NCBI RefSeq assembly: GCF_022376445.1
Contig: NW_025954990.1
Coordinates: forward strand, 186,001 to 250,000
DNA from: Fomitopsis serialis
Taxonomy: Eukaryota; Basidiomycota; Agaricomycetes; Polyporales; Fomitopsidaceae
Direction of reading: 5' to 3'
Length of the DNA: 64,000 bases
Position numbers and translations under genes: made by a program. This document shows, piece by piece, positions 15,125 to 29,760 of this stretch. Within the stretch, counting starts at the first letter, position 1, and each line of letters starts with the position of its first letter. Under the pieces are notes generated by a model. The model did no database searches. It had not been told where the DNA came from and saw only the letters and a list, made by a program, of their open reading frames with translations.

Positions 15125-15219
15125 TCCCTGGTAGTATATCGGTTAGTACACGCGCCTGTCATGTGGTTGGGTTCCAGTGCTGTGCGCGCGAAAGCGGGGT
15201 TCGACTCCCCGCCAGGGAG
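15125..15219 (+). tRNA. tRNA-Asp(GTC) with intron
   Basis: A cloverleaf can be drawn: acceptor 15125-15131 pairs with 15212-15218, discriminator G15219, T-stem CGGGG/CCCCG around TTCGACT, and anticodon GTC at 15158-15160. A 23-nt intron (15162-15184) follows the base 3' of the anticodon, the canonical place. Without it the mature tRNA is 72 nt. A TTTTT tract for RNA polymerase III termination follows at 15221. Confidence 0.93.
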
Positions 15220-15451
15220 GTTTTTACGTTTGTATTTCTTTTTCGCATTTGAGGCTGCGAGCTTTGACGTTCAAACGTACTTGCCAGCTTGTATGGTCTG
15301 CAACGGAGACTACGTTCAACCTTGGCCTGCCGCATGCTGAGCTGCAAACGCCTAAGAACTGGTGGTGCCACAAAGCAGTTGAGCGATAATGGGTCTATGA
15401 TACAGTACATTCGAAAGTATTATCAACGAGCAACGCGCAAATGCAGACCCC

Positions 15452-17956
<2,505 letters not shown>

Positions 17957-18109
17957 GGTCGCCGTCGCGAGAGGTCGATGGTGAAAGCAAAGATGTGCAG
18001 CGCCTTTAGGAAGTGACTCGACGCGTTTTTGGGATGTTATCAGATGCGCAGGGATCAACCGTCTGCTTATTCGTGTCAATTGTCGTGTCGCATGTCGAGA
18101 GACGAACAT

Positions 18110-18778
18110 GCAGCCAAAGCTCGACCTACTTACACGACTGCAGCGGCCGACGTCGTCGTAGAGGCGAAGGTAGCCCGTTAGCGAGCAAGGCGCTCGCGCC
18201 TCGAGCCTCGATCCTCGATCGTTCAGGGTGAATTCGACCTACGCGGCTAGATCTCAAGAATCTGACTCTGAGCGACTCAGAGGCGCACTGTGCAAGACTG
18301 TGCACGCGAACATATTGGGGATACATTTTGTATTCATACCGGGAGCGACATATAATGATGCATGTACCATAGGTTCGATGCTACAGGTGAATGCGACGTC
18401 CGGTATCCGTCCTGGAGTGAGTCCGATCCTATGCATCTAAGTCATTCACCGTAAGATGGGATTGTAGTACAAAGCAAACAGGAGAGTTATGAACATTGCG
18501 TTGCGAGGTGTGCAGGCCGGGGAGATGTGGAACGGACTGGGACTAGGGATGATGGGGCAGATCATCGGAGGGGGCGAGAGCGCAGAACACACCAGCGCGG
18601 TGAGAATACAGAAGCGGAGAGACCAGAGAACAGAATAAAAATTGAGGTATGCAAAACGTGCGGTGCGATGCAGAGGTCCAGGACGGATGCGGCGGCAGAG
18701 GTGGGGATGCGCTAGGTTGTAGGGGGTCTGTAGGAGGGAGGTATCCAGGTTGTCGGGAGTATGAGTCAATGTGCGCAC
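18110..18778. other. Spacer between the cyclin 3' end and ProRS 5' end
   Basis: Both flanking genes are on the minus strand. The region contains no conserved ORF. Its right part should be cyclin 3' UTR and its left part the ProRS promoter, including palindromic CTCGCGCCTCGAG-type sequence near 18190-18220. Confidence 0.45.
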
Positions 18779-20830
18779 TTAGCGGCGTGCGCCGAAGTTC
18801 AACGGCTTCGACCAATATGCACCACCGTTGGCTTGCGCCCGTGCCTTCGCCAACGCCTCTTCCGCAGCGATCGCCTCCGCTTGTGCCTGCGCTACCGCGT
18901 CTTCGGCCGCCTGTGCCTCTTCTGCCATTTGCGCATGTCGGATCGCCGCCTTCAGCTCCGGCAGCTCATCCGGCAGAGACACCGCGCCGTTCTCGGGCCA
19001 CCGTTCCGTAGCCCAGTTGCGCACGAACACGCTAGCCTGTGCAACACCTCGTCACTCAGTGCCCACCGGACAGGCGCGGAAGCGACATACCTTCAAGAAC
19101 TTCTTTGACGCGTACTTCTTGAAGAAGGACTCGTGCCTCACAGGCTTCAGCACGTAGTTCAACATCAGATTCGCCGTCGGGACGAGAGCGCTCTCAGGGT
19201 ATGACGAGTAGTGCGCCAGGTTCGGCGTCTGAGGACAAGCGTCAGCCACACTTCAACAACTATTGAGCGACACGTACCCAGTCCGAGAAGCCCAGTATGA
19301 TGCGTGCTAGCCATATCGACGCAGCAGCGAGCAGCGACGGCGGGGCAGCGATCAACCGCCACTCGAGACATTGTATCTCGAGCAGGTACTTCGCGATTGT
19401 GCGTACCTGGATGTTGTACTCGTCCGCCTTGCTCACCCGCCGCAGGAAGTGAATCGGATTCGGGTAGCTCAGGTTCCAGTCAATCGTCTTCAGCACGTAC
19501 CGCTCAGCCTGGAGGATCTCGGACTCGTTGTAGCTCGAGTGCGCGCAGTACAGGAAGTTCGTCGCGCTCGGCGCCACAATCTCCTCCACCTTCGCCGCGA
19601 TGAACATGCACGTGATCCCGACAAGCTGCAGCTTCGCCAGTGACACGACGCGTGCGGATAGGAATCGGTCGATGATGTTCACGCACAGGAACAGCGTCTC
19701 GGGCAGCAGCTTGAAGCGCGAGTGAACCTGGATGAGCCAGTCCGTCAGGATGCCCCGCATCTTCCACGCCAAGTCCTTCTGGTTCTCCATGTACCGAGGG
19801 TTCGGCATCGTGACTTGCTCGACGTTCTTCAGGTAGTCGAAGATTTCGACGACGTACTCGCTCACCATCAGTGGGTCGTCCGTGTCCTCGGCATCGAGGT
19901 CAACCCACTGGTCACCATTCGGATCTGCCTCCGGTACGTCGTCGTAGATGACGACACCTTCTACTTCCGCGACAGCTGCTTCCTCTGGTAGGTCGGACGA
20001 TGTTCTCCGCTTCTTGAACGCGCGCTCCGCCTCCTCATCCTCTTCGAGCTGCTCTTGTCTTACGACAGGCCGACCGGATGAGCGTCGTGGCGTCCGCGAA
20101 GGAATGACAGATGGTGCGGCTGCCGCAGAGGCGCGAGCGGCCACGAATCGTTTTGGTTCAGGGATGGGGTCAACGGCCATCGCATCATCCTCAAGCACCT
20201 CCTCCACTTCCTCTACCTCCTCCTTCACCTCCTCCAACACCTGTAGAGGCTGTGGCTGCTCTGCGGGTTGTGGAGCTGGAGTTGCTCGTGTCCGCCGTGT
20301 GGCCGCCGTCGACGTGCCCGTTGACGCACTTCCATGGACGACGCGTAGTGGCGCACGCGCGGTGGTGGTCGTGGTTGTGCTCTTCTTAATGACGACTCCC
20401 TCGAACTTCTCCTTCAGATGGTTCACCTTCTCCTTCCCCTTGAGCGCGGTCAAACCGGGGCCTCCGTTCACGGGCTTCGCAGCCTTGTTTTCAGAAGGTT
20501 TGGGGACCTCACCGAGTGCCTCCCGTTTCCGCTTGTTCTGGGCTGCAGGGTCTACCTTCGACGCGGGTGCAGCTGTTTTCGCGCGGGTTGCGGCAGTCGA
20601 CGCGGTGACCCGCGTGAGGACAACTGGCTTTGCATTCTCCGGGGCATTCGCAGTGGCCGATGGGGGTTTCGCTCGGGTAGTAGTAGTAGTGCGTGTGGGC
20701 CGGTTGACTGCGTTCTCGTCCTTGTGGACGGTCAGACGAGTCGCCCGCGTTACACGCCGGGTCTGGACGATTTCAGTATGCCAGATGCTATCGCTGAGCT
20801 GTTCAGACTCACTGGTATGTTGGACGCCAT
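18779..20830 (-). CDS. B-type mitotic cyclin
   Basis: Regulatory subunit of the Cdk1 kinase at the G2/M transition. Four exons (20830-20813, 20762-19278, 19228-19091, 19036-18779) give 632 aa. The first exon codes only MASNIP; the intron removes a stretch without a usable start and joins it to TRRVTRATRL. REALGEV at about residues 86-92 matches the cyclin-B destruction box pattern RxALGxI. The cyclin box is seen as MRGILTDWLIQVHSRF, LLPETLFLCVNIIDRFL and LQLVGITCMFIAAKVEE, followed by the second fold ending in SYPESALVPTANLMLNY and KKYASKKFLKASVFVRNW. The N-terminal ~300 residues are low-complexity with Glu- and Thr-rich tracts. The 110-residue tail includes an Ala/Glu-rich helix. The gene is divergent from mitochondrial IleRS across 288 bp. 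Confidence 0.93.
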
Positions 20831-20985
20831 GCGAATGTGGTCTGCACCAGGCTGGATAGATTAAAGTGGAAAGAGTAGGTTTCGGTACGAGGAGGTAGGT
20901 AGCACGCGCCGACACCAGCTGTTTTGTTCAGTTCGAGCCACAGCCCAAACACTCATAAATAGCGCGCATTCACGAACGCGCTGGC

Positions 20986-20992
20986 CACGTGA
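20986..20992 (+). promoter_or_regulatory. CACGTGA E-box in the divergent cyclin/IleRS promoter
   Basis: CACGTGA lies 127 bp upstream of the IleRS start and about 156 bp upstream of the cyclin start. A TATA-like CATAAATAGC occurs at 20953-20962. The palindromic core could serve both genes. Confidence 0.4.
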
Positions 20993-21118
20993 TCCCGACG
21001 ACGCGTCGGGGCGCTTAGCGCTTAACGTTTAACGCTGGCCCGTTTTGCGTCGAAGTCTCTTGACCTCACATTGCACCAAGGCTGCTGGCGTTCGCTGCGA
21101 CTTCTTCTCGAGAGGGGC

Positions 21119-24100
21119 ATGAAATTAGTGCTCGGCCACGGCGTCGTGGCATGTAGGCACTTTCTGAAGCGGACATCATGGCGATGCTTCTCGAGCACGT
21201 CTACTTGGTCGTCCGGAGGCAAGAGCAGTGACGCCCATACATACGCGGATACGTTGTTCCTACCACAAACGAAGTTCGTTCATCGGCCCGACCCATCTAC
21301 GTACGAGAGGCTGCGGGAGAGGACGTGTGACAAACTGTATAGGGAACAGGTCCGTGTCCCAGACTGGAATGACTGATGTGCTCAGCTTACATAGCTCAGT
21401 GGAATCAAGCAGATAATCCGCTGTTCGTGCTGCATGATGGCCCTCCGTACGCCAATGGGGATCTACACATAGGTACGCGATACTCAAGCGTATGACAGGA
21501 AGCACACCCTCACGAATGTTAGGTCATGCACTCAACAAGATATTGAAAGACATCATCAACCGGTATCATGTCTTGTTGGGCCATCGCGTACAGTGAGTGT
21601 TGTCTGTTTTGCGGTCGAAGCATGTCGCCCTCCGGCATAAATGCTCCCCGTGCTCGGTGAAAACCAAAGTCCTCGTACGATTGAATACGTCGGTCCGGCT
21701 CCCTTCATGCATCCAGCTGGATGTACCACAGGCTTATCAGAACTGCACCGTCGTCCGTGACGCTGCATGCAAACAAGGGCGGTCTATACCATGGCTGCAA
21801 GGAATCGAAGACATCATTACTACCCACAGGACTGCGATGCCTTCAGTAGCCTCATCCCTCTGTCCATGCCCTACTCGTGTCGAAGTGCAAGGTGTCATCG
21901 TAATATGTGGACTAACCTAGTCTGGCAGCCTTGCATTCACAAGAATCTTCTGGCAATATGGACCTCTTTAGCTGACTATACACCCATTGTAGTTACATAC
22001 CGGGCTGGGACTGTCATGGCCTCCCCATCGAAAACAAGGTGCTGAAGAAGCTGAAAGTAAGCGCATCACAGGTTGGCCGCATCTTGTGCTGACCGGTCGT
22101 AGAAAAATGCGGAGGATCTGACGCCGCAAACTATACGGACGGAAGCAGAGGCATTCGCCAAGGAGGAGATTGCCAGGCAGCGGGATCAGTTCCGTCTGTT
22201 TGGCATCATGGCGGATTGGTCGCCAGAATCGACATATCGCACACTGGGTAGGTGTTACATTGGTAGGACATTACGGGACATCTCACGTAGACTCAGATCA
22301 TGACTACGAAATGCGACAATTGAAGGTCTTCAAGACCATGGTGGAGAAAGGTAAGTTACAAGTCACGTTCATACGCACCTGCTGCTGAACTTGTTCTAGG
22401 ACTCATTTACAGGCAGCTTCGTCCGGTTTACTATTCACCGTCCTCGCGCACAGCACTGGCAGAAGGCGAATTGACGTACAACGAAAAACATACCTCTCAC
22501 ACAGTCTACGTTGCATTCGAGCTGGACCCAGATAGCCCGAATATGAGCACGGCTCTGAAAGCTCTCGTCAATGGTCAGCGGAAAGTGCGCCTCCTGGTAT
22601 GGACAACGACCCCGTGGACACTCACAGCGAACATGGTAAGTGCCGGCAAGCCGAATAGCCCACCACTCTACTGAGCTTCGCACATAGGGTATTGCTGTCA
22701 ATCCAGAGATGATGTACGAGGCCGTAGCCGAGAGTGACGACCCGACTGCTTCTGTAGACATCTTCGCCGTTGAGCGCGAGACTGAACTGGTTGACATTCT
22801 CGGGACAACGATCTCCAACGTTCCCGTGGCCGAGTTCCCAGGTGAATGCTGGCATTAGGTGTAGCAGTCTTGCGTCCGCTAATGATCTCCATAGGGTCGG
22901 ATCTCGTTGGTGCTACCTACCGTCCGTTGTTCTTGACCCTCAACGACGCTGAGTCCGTCAAGTCGTTGCCCGTCGTACCTTCTTCGCATGTTACTCCCAA
23001 CACCGGAACAGGCCTCGTGCACTGCGCTCCGGCACACGGCGATGAGGACTACAATGTCTTCCACTCGCTCGGACTTTTGTCGTCGTCGTCTGATGCGTCG
23101 TCGGGCGATTTGCTGTGCCACGTGGACGTGACTGGCCGCTTCACGGAGGGCGTCGCGGATGTTGTGGGGCATAAGGCTGCGAAGGGTCTTGCTGGGCAGG
23201 AAGTTCTGGCAGACGGTGGCAAGGCAATCGTCGGGCTGCTTGAGGAAGTTGGTGCTCTCCGGAAGCTGCAACGGATTCGTCATAGTTACCCGTATGACTG
23301 GAGAACCGACCAACCGATCATCGTCATGTGCGTGTTCAGTGTTGATGCATGGGCATGCGAGAGCGTTTGCTGACCCTCGGCCGATATCTCGTGTAGTGCA
23401 ACGTCGCAGTGGTTCGCCAACACGGATCATATCAAGGACGACGCACTTCTGGCCGTTCAGGGTATCACCCCTCATCCGGCAGGCTGTATGTCGTGTTGCT
23501 CTCTAGTCTCGTCCCGCTACTAACCCGCTGCAGCACATAGCCGACTAGCAATAGACGTTCGCAACCGCTCGGAATGGTGCATTTCGCGACAGCGTGCATG
23601 GGGTGTGCCGATCCCCGCGTTGCACCACATACCATCAGGTCGCGCGGTCCTCGACGCGGAGAGCCTCACGCATATCCTCCGCATCCTCCAGGAAAAGCGG
23701 ACCAGCTACTGGTGGGAAGGCCCTGTGGCCGAGTTCGTCCCGCCAGGGCTCCGCGACGGCATGGACGACCAACAGCTCGAAGAAACTTGGCAAAAAGGTA
23801 CAGACACGATGGACGTCTGGTTCGATAGCGGTTCTTCGTGGACCATGCTGGAGGACCTGTACGCGGACGGGACCACGTCCGTCACTGGCAGGCGATTTGG
23901 TGCGGATGTCTGCTTGGAGGGCAGGGACCAGCACCGCGGGTGGTTCCAGAGCCAGCTGCTCACCGCTGTTGCGACTGCCCCCGATGCTGAGAGAAAGCGA
24001 CAGGCGCCGTACACCACCCTCATCACTCACGGTATGACTGTCGACGAGCGCGGCAGGAAGATGAGCAAGTCGTTGGGGAACGTCATCAGTCCGATGTCTA

Positions 24101-25392
24101 TCATCAATGGAGGCGAGTCGAAAAAAGACCAGGTACAGTACGGTCCGGAAGTACTACGACTGTGGACCGCCAATGTCAAGTTTACGGAAGACATGCCGAT
24201 AAGTCACAGCGTGTTGCAGCACTGCCAGTACATGTACCTGAAGATACGGAATGCGGCGCGCTACGTTCTGGGTTCACTGCATGATCAACCTTACTCTGAG
24301 AAGGTGGAACGCGACGGTCTGGGATTGGTGAGCAGGGTTGTGTGGCCATCCTGATGTAAGCTTATGACGACGACCTGCAGATCGATCGATACGTTATGCA
24401 CGAATTGTACAAACTAGAGGACACTGCTATGAAGAGCTACGCAACTTACGACTTCGCTAGAGGTACGTCGTTCGCTATCTTCGAAGTTCTACTATTAAGT
24501 CTTCCTCTTAGTGGTCAGCTCTATTTCCCAATTCGTCATCACCATGTTTTCGCCAGTCTATGTGGACACGAGCAAGGACTGCCTCTATGCAGCAGCAAAG
24601 GACAGTCCAGAGCGCCGTGCGATGCTTGCAGTATTGGCACAGGTGCTCGATACGATGACCACCGTGGTGTCGCCTATTTTACCGTACCTTGCTGAAGAAA
24701 TTCACGAGACTCTACACGGCGGGAGCTCCTCTGTCTTCAGCAAGAAATGGACACCCTTGGTACGTGACCTGAGCATCCGGCAGACTGTCCTTCATCTTAC
24801 GCTTATCTTTCAGAGTGCGCATTGGGACGACCCTGGGGTTGAGTGGCAGATGGGTCACCTTCTGCGACTTCGTGCCCAGATTTTGTCTGCCCTGGAAAAG
24901 GCCAGGAAGGAAAAGTACAGTCATCTCGCCTCATATTCCCTCCCTTCGTGTTCACAATGTCTGTTAGGCTTTTACGGCGGTCTCCGGAGGCAGACGTCTT
25001 CCTAACGTTGCCAGATGATGTCTCGTCTGAAGCTCATGATGTCGTTGAACTTATACGGAACCACGGTAAGCACGCTCGTCACCAAGAGATATTGCATGGC
25101 TCACCCTATGGCTAGTGAATGACATCAAAGCGCTGTCCATAGTGTCTAATGTCTCTGTTGGCCCCCAGCCCTCGGAAACACCAGCATGGAAGTACACCAG
25201 CTCTCTCAAACTACCAGGTAAGTCAAACGATGACAATGATAGGTTTCAACTGACGTAGTTGCAGGCTGCGATCGAACAGTAGATATCACGGTTCGCCCCG
25301 CTACTCTGCATAAATGCCCTCGTTGCTGGTTGCACACTCGTGAGGAAAACGAGGCACTGTGCGGCAGATGCTCCACAGTCGTTTCGCACTAG
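21119..25392 (+). CDS. ISM1: Mitochondrial isoleucyl-tRNA synthetase
   Basis: Class I synthetase that charges mitochondrial tRNA-Ile. Seventeen exons: 21119-21349, 21400-21472, 21523-21592, 21993-22056, 22103-22247, 22297-22350, 22400-22635, 22688-22841, 22895-23327, 23397-23485, 23549-24327, 24381-24462, 24512-24759, 24814-24914, 24968-25065, 25116-25217, 25265-25392; 1028 aa, about yeast Ism1 length. The start [19 protein letters not shown] with [12 protein letters not shown] is a likely mitochondrial presequence. HIGH motif as DLHIGH (residues 98-103), KMSKS at 687-691, the editing (CP1) domain with TTTPWTL and [18 protein letters not shown], and a C-terminal zinc ribbon (CPRC, CGRC). Intron 3 is 400 nt, against about 50 nt for the others. 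The acceptor at 23548 is chosen because the alternative hits a stop. The frame is clean. Confidence 0.94.
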
Positions 25393-25775
25393 AATCTTTG
25401 GATATCATATAACCGCTGTCGTTCAGATATTGTCGTACACTAATCTCATGCTACTCAGCAGAATTCCACTCACTCTGGATGTCACCCTCAAGGCTCAGCC
25501 AGCGACGCTGTCCCTCGGCTATGTTATCTCAGTGACTTGACAAGTTGGGTCATTAGGCACAGCACTGTTGTGGGCAACATAGCTGAGCTTCGTGTATCGG
25601 TGAGCTGCATGATTGAAGGGTGTATGTTGCTGAGTTTCGCTAGCAGTGTTATACAATTTCCATGAAATAGGAGACTATCTACGGCGGCATGTTTCTTCGA
25701 ACCAGCTAACCCGTCTTCTACATCCCAAGTATTGCTGGCTCAGCAACCGGCGATCCTTCCAGCCCGCAGGGGCAC
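25393..25775. other. Convergent intergenic region
   Basis: About 380 bp between the IleRS stop codon (+) and the dehydrogenase stop codon (-). I see no further gene. Confidence 0.45.
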
Positions 25776-27021
25776 TTAGTCACAGTGCGTTCCGCCGTTC
25801 GCTGAGATGGTTTGACCTGCGGATCATATGTTCACACCGGATGTCGTTCAAGATGGTCACGACGCACCAGTGATGAAGTGCGACTCTGGTTTGGCGATGT
25901 ACGAGACCAAGCTGCCAATGACTTCGGGGTCTGCCATCGGGATGTTCATCGGCATATTCAACCTCTACGATGATACTCTTGAGTGCGAGAACAGTTTGGC
26001 TGATATCGCTTACACACCTTCATCGTTGTCGTGCCCGGAGGCAGTCCCAGACGTTCATCCTCACGCATGTCCTCCTCGTTGTTGACTGGAGTAGACAATG
26101 GTGAGTCACACGTCTGCCACCGCCTTGGGGCATACTCACCGATGTTCGTGCGAATCGCGCCAGGAGCATAGGCGTTGACAGTGATTTTATGTGCGGCCAA
26201 CTCCAAAGCTACGTTGATGTATACAGTCAGTCGGAGCTTCGGGTAGATCACTGAAAACAGGACGCTGTTGCGTTACCTGCGCATTGTGTCAGGCCTCGCA
26301 CCGCGAACTTGGACGCAGCGTACGCCGATAGGCTCGGGATGCCTTTGTACAAGGGACCAAGTAAGCATGGTAGTCAATGACGATTGGACGGGAGTTAGTT
26401 TACCTTGTTTTCCAGCCTGAGAGCACGCAGCTGTTGTGGATATGCTTGTCATTAGGTACGCTCAGAGTTCTTACTCCAAACACTACCTATGATCCGTCCG
26501 CCGCGGCCTTGCTCTATCATCTGCTTCGCAGCGTATTTATAGCAGAGCATGACGCCTCGGGCGTTGATCGCCATGTTTCGGTCCCACTCCTTCACGTCCA
26601 CTGACACAGGCTTTAGTAGATTATGACCACCAGATGGACAGTACTCACGATCTACCAAAGAACGAAACTCCGTAATACCAGCGTTCGCGACCATCTGCGA
26701 GCGAAATCAACAACAAATTTCCCAAAACAGCGGAGGACAGCGACTTGCCACATCCAAGCCTCCGAGCCCTTCCACGACGGAGGCGACCATTGCTTCAACG
26801 TCTTCATCGCGCGACACATCTCCAGTCACGACGATGGCCTGGCAGCCCGTCAACGACTTGATCTCCGTAGCGATTGCTTCCAGCTGAGCGAGCTTGGTGG
26901 GTAGGTCGTTCACGGCTACGTCCAAGCCGTCTGCCGCCAAACGCATCGCAATGCAGCGTCCGATGCCTTGAGCTGCGCCGGTGACTACGGCGACTCGCTT
27001 TGGACTTGCCAAGGAACCCAT
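25776..27021 (-). CDS. Short-chain dehydrogenase/reductase (acetoin/diacetyl reductase-like)
   Basis: NAD(P)-dependent classical SDR of 265 aa in nine exons: 27021-26752, 26694-26649, 26600-26487, 26430-26404, 26342-26277, 26208-26140, 26085-26018, 25964-25868, 25816-25776. Cofactor motif TGAAQGIG at residues 14-21, NAG at 94-96, catalytic Ser146 (ACSQAG), Tyr160 and Lys164 (YAASK), and the late VNAYAPGAIRTNIG loop. The C-terminus reads FITGQTISANGGTHCD, typical of diacetyl/acetoin or related ketone reductases; the true substrate cannot be told from sequence. The donor of the first intron (GTGGCA) is weak but gives the conserved LDMVANAGI join. All phases agree and no stop interrupts the protein. 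Confidence 0.88.
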
Positions 27022-28291
27022 TGTTTGCGCGTCTGGTGATGAAAGTGAAAGCGGAGGTCAGTGTCTCCGTGTTGGCGCAGCCTTACTGTGCAGCTTTATA
27101 GGGCCAGCACTCGTTGGAGTTCAGCGAAATTTCAGTCTGACCGTGACACATAATGGCACGATCAGGCCATAGGTACGCCCTATATCCCCGAATGGAGGAT
27201 CGTATGTTCTCATACGCTTCTAGTACCAGCTCGCGGTCAGATAGAGACAAGGTACTGGAGCTTACGTAGTGGTTAGCCCAGCAGAGGGAGTACAGCTTCC
27301 CATGCGAGTAGTTCACCATCACGATGATACCAGTTTCACTCAAGCTCAAGCTCGCAGCGAGGAGCTTGCGCAGTAGGGACCCAATTTACCTCTGATCCAG
27401 GATAAAGCAAGCTCGCGGTCGTGTCGTAATAATGATCTGTAAGCTTTCCTACCACCGAGCTTCTCAGTGCCGAGACACTATCGCAAGCAGGAAGAGGTGG
27501 GACGTGAGGCTGCGATCAAGCCACTGCCAATGTAGTCTCCAATGATCAAATAGAAGCGGTAAGACACTCGTACCAACTACAACGTTGAGTGCTGTCAGTT
27601 GACAGAACTGCTTCGAAGAGGCGTGTCATGGCGGCCGTAACCTCTATAATGTTAGATCCACGACGCCGCCACAAACCACCTCCAGCTGGATGAGCTACTC
27701 ACAGCCTGAGTGTACATGCATTACCGGGTTACATCGTGGTGCTACCGCAGTGACGGAGTCGGCGATGCTTGCAAGACCTTACAACTACTGTATGTATGGT
27801 GGCAAAAGAAATAATCAATGATGTATTGATACTGTAGGTAGGCACTTTCAAGGCCTGGTGCGCACGCAGGGGCCGAGTGTAACTGGCATCTACTCTGACC
27901 CGCGATTCGGTGCAAACGGCCGGTTTCTTATTACCTGTAGGATTACTGTGCACGTAGAAACTTGCATGAGGTTGCTACACGCAGCTTTACCACGTTCCCA
28001 GACACACTAAGAGCTACGTGCTCTGTGCGCCGGCGGAGGAAAGATCATAAGGTGCATTTCCGGCGCCTATTCTGCAGCACCAGTTCTGACCAGTCGCTCG
28101 TTTGCAGGGGTGCAGACAGCATGCTCCCGAGCTCCGTTTGGTCTTGAAATATTTGAGGATGTGCTCAATATATATGAGATCGACTCTAGCAGGCTAAAAT
28201 CTGGAATCCCTTCGTGTTGCGGGAGTAGGGCAGTAAAATGCAAATGTGTTTGCATTACCGGTACAGTGGAAATGAAGAAAAGCAAAAGAAA
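27022..28291. other. Gene-poor stretch upstream of the SDR gene
   Basis: About 1.27 kb. I looked for exons on both strands and found only short ORFs without motifs. It contains an AT-rich patch around 28160-28180 and should include the SDR promoter. No repeat or RNA gene recognised apart from the tRNA-Thr at its right edge. Confidence 0.4.
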
Positions 28292-28377
28292 TGCCCACTG
28301 GCTGGATTGAACAACCGACCTCACCATATTACGTAAACAATTACGAGTGGCGCGCTCTACCACTGAGCTAAACGGGC
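28292..28377 (-). tRNA. tRNA-Thr(CGT) with intron
   Basis: On the minus strand the acceptor GCCCGTT pairs with AGTGGGC, the D-arm is GCTC...GAGC, the T-arm is GGTTG/CAGCC around TTCAATC, and the anticodon CGT is at 28345-28343. A 14-nt intron (28341-28328) follows position 37. The mature length is 72 nt. A TTTT tract follows downstream on the same strand near 28285. Confidence 0.88.
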
Positions 28378-28544
28378 GTTGACGATGAAACCATCAAATG
28401 TATGATGAGCGTAACAAGTTTCCCGGGTCTGATACGCCGAGGATGGTTTCATTGCTACATACCATATTGCTACATCATGAACTGTACACTGTTGTTGTAT
28501 CTGCTCGCATCTCTTTCGTCGACAGCTTGCGAGAGCCGAGCACA

Positions 28545-29486
28545 TCAAGCAAAGGTGCCAGGTGGGAAGACCATGGGGCCCGCCACCTCTGCTCGCTTCT
28601 CCTTGCCGCAAAGGAGCTCTACGAGGGTCAACGCGAACGGAAATGCCGTGCCTACCAAGACGATTTTGTCAGTAGATTCGAAATTGGTTACGCACTCATA
28701 CAGCAGGATTCACCTGGTCCCCGGCTGCGTCATGGTCAATGCTGTAACCCAGCCATTGCGCCAAATCATGCTTGCTCACCTAGTCACAAGCTTTCCCGAG
28801 ACGACGACGGGTTCCTCCGAATATTCAAAATCTATAGACAGATCGTGAGTAACCAACTGTAGTGGTGCACGCGGACACCTTGACCATTTTCTAGTTCGCT
28901 TTTCACACTCGGGTGAGATGTCAGCGGTTGCTTCGGCAAACCAGACGTCTTCGCCGCCATACTCCCTAACAATCCTGTCAAGCACTGCTACAGGCAGAAC
29001 CCTGTGACAAACCTGCGCAGATCATGCCGACAAACTTCTTCTCCTGCAAGTACACCCGCACCAAATACTGCACGCGCGGGTGGCTCGCGATCGTCTCCGC
29101 ACCCTTCGCGCCGCCGGGGATCACGAACAGGTCATATTCCTCCTGCATGCCGGCGCATTACAACCCTACGCCTTCCGAGTACACTGCGGGATATAACGTA
29201 CTGGAGTAGATACGTGGGGCGTAAAGTGCTGGTCCGTGAGGATCTTCATCCCGCGCGATCCAATCGCGTACGGCGGCGGGCTCTTCTTGTTATGCGGGGC
29301 CGCATCTGCAGCAGAGACAAATGCAGACGTGCAAGAGACACCCGCTCGCACGAGGGTGTCGTAGGTGATGGTGCTACGTACCAGTCGCCATAGACATGAG
29401 CACGAATCTGACGCATGACAATCGCTTGAGACCCACAATTCCATCTCCTCCGTTCCGTCAGCAATGAGTATCAGTGCAGAAGGCAT
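28545..29486 (-). CDS. DJ-1/PARK7-like protein
   Basis: Member of the DJ-1/PfpI fold, cytosolic proteins linked to redox sensing and aldehyde handling. Seven exons (29486-29437, 29373-29214, 29142-29013, 28965-28879, 28831-28780, 28724-28714, 28651-28545) give 198 aa, close to human DJ-1. MPSALILIADGTEEMEF carries the conserved Glu (residue 16) that pairs with the reactive cysteine; the nucleophile elbow reads GMICAGSMAAKTSGLP with Cys112. PGGAKGAETIASHPRVQ and VVVSGKLVTSRGPGTAFPF are also conserved. Exon 6 is an 11-nt microexon. The donor of intron 4 (GTGTCC) is not strong, so a few residues around ENGQD may differ in reality. Confidence 0.9.
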
Positions 29487-29688
29487 TTTCAGAGAGCTTG
29501 AGCGTGATACGAGTGTTGAAGAAAGGGAAGGGGCAACAGTAGCGATATGAATGTGAACTATGCCTTCTATAGAGTACTGTAAGTACGTTTGCCCGAGCGT
29601 CGTGGAAGTTCGACATATGTGATGTCATGACGGTGCTTATCATCCCAGTCAAACAACATCAGAAAGCTGTAGATGACCCATCTGTCAC

Positions 29689-29760
29689 TCCGATATGGTG
29701 TAGTGGCTAACATTATCGCCTCTCACGCGATAGCCCGGGGTTCGATTCCCCGTGTCGGAA
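29689..29760 (+). tRNA. tRNA-Glu(CTC)
   Basis: 72 nt, no intron. Acceptor TCCGATA pairs with TGTCGGA, discriminator A29760, anticodon CTC at 29712-29714 shown in CTCTCAC, T-loop TTCGATT. A TTTTT terminator follows. It is identical in sequence to the minus-strand copy at 62348-62419. Confidence 0.95.

Noticed and set aside
19948..20859. 303-aa plus-strand ORF opposite the cyclin gene
   Set aside because: Antisense shadow of the low-complexity cyclin N-terminus; Ser/Val-rich without domains.
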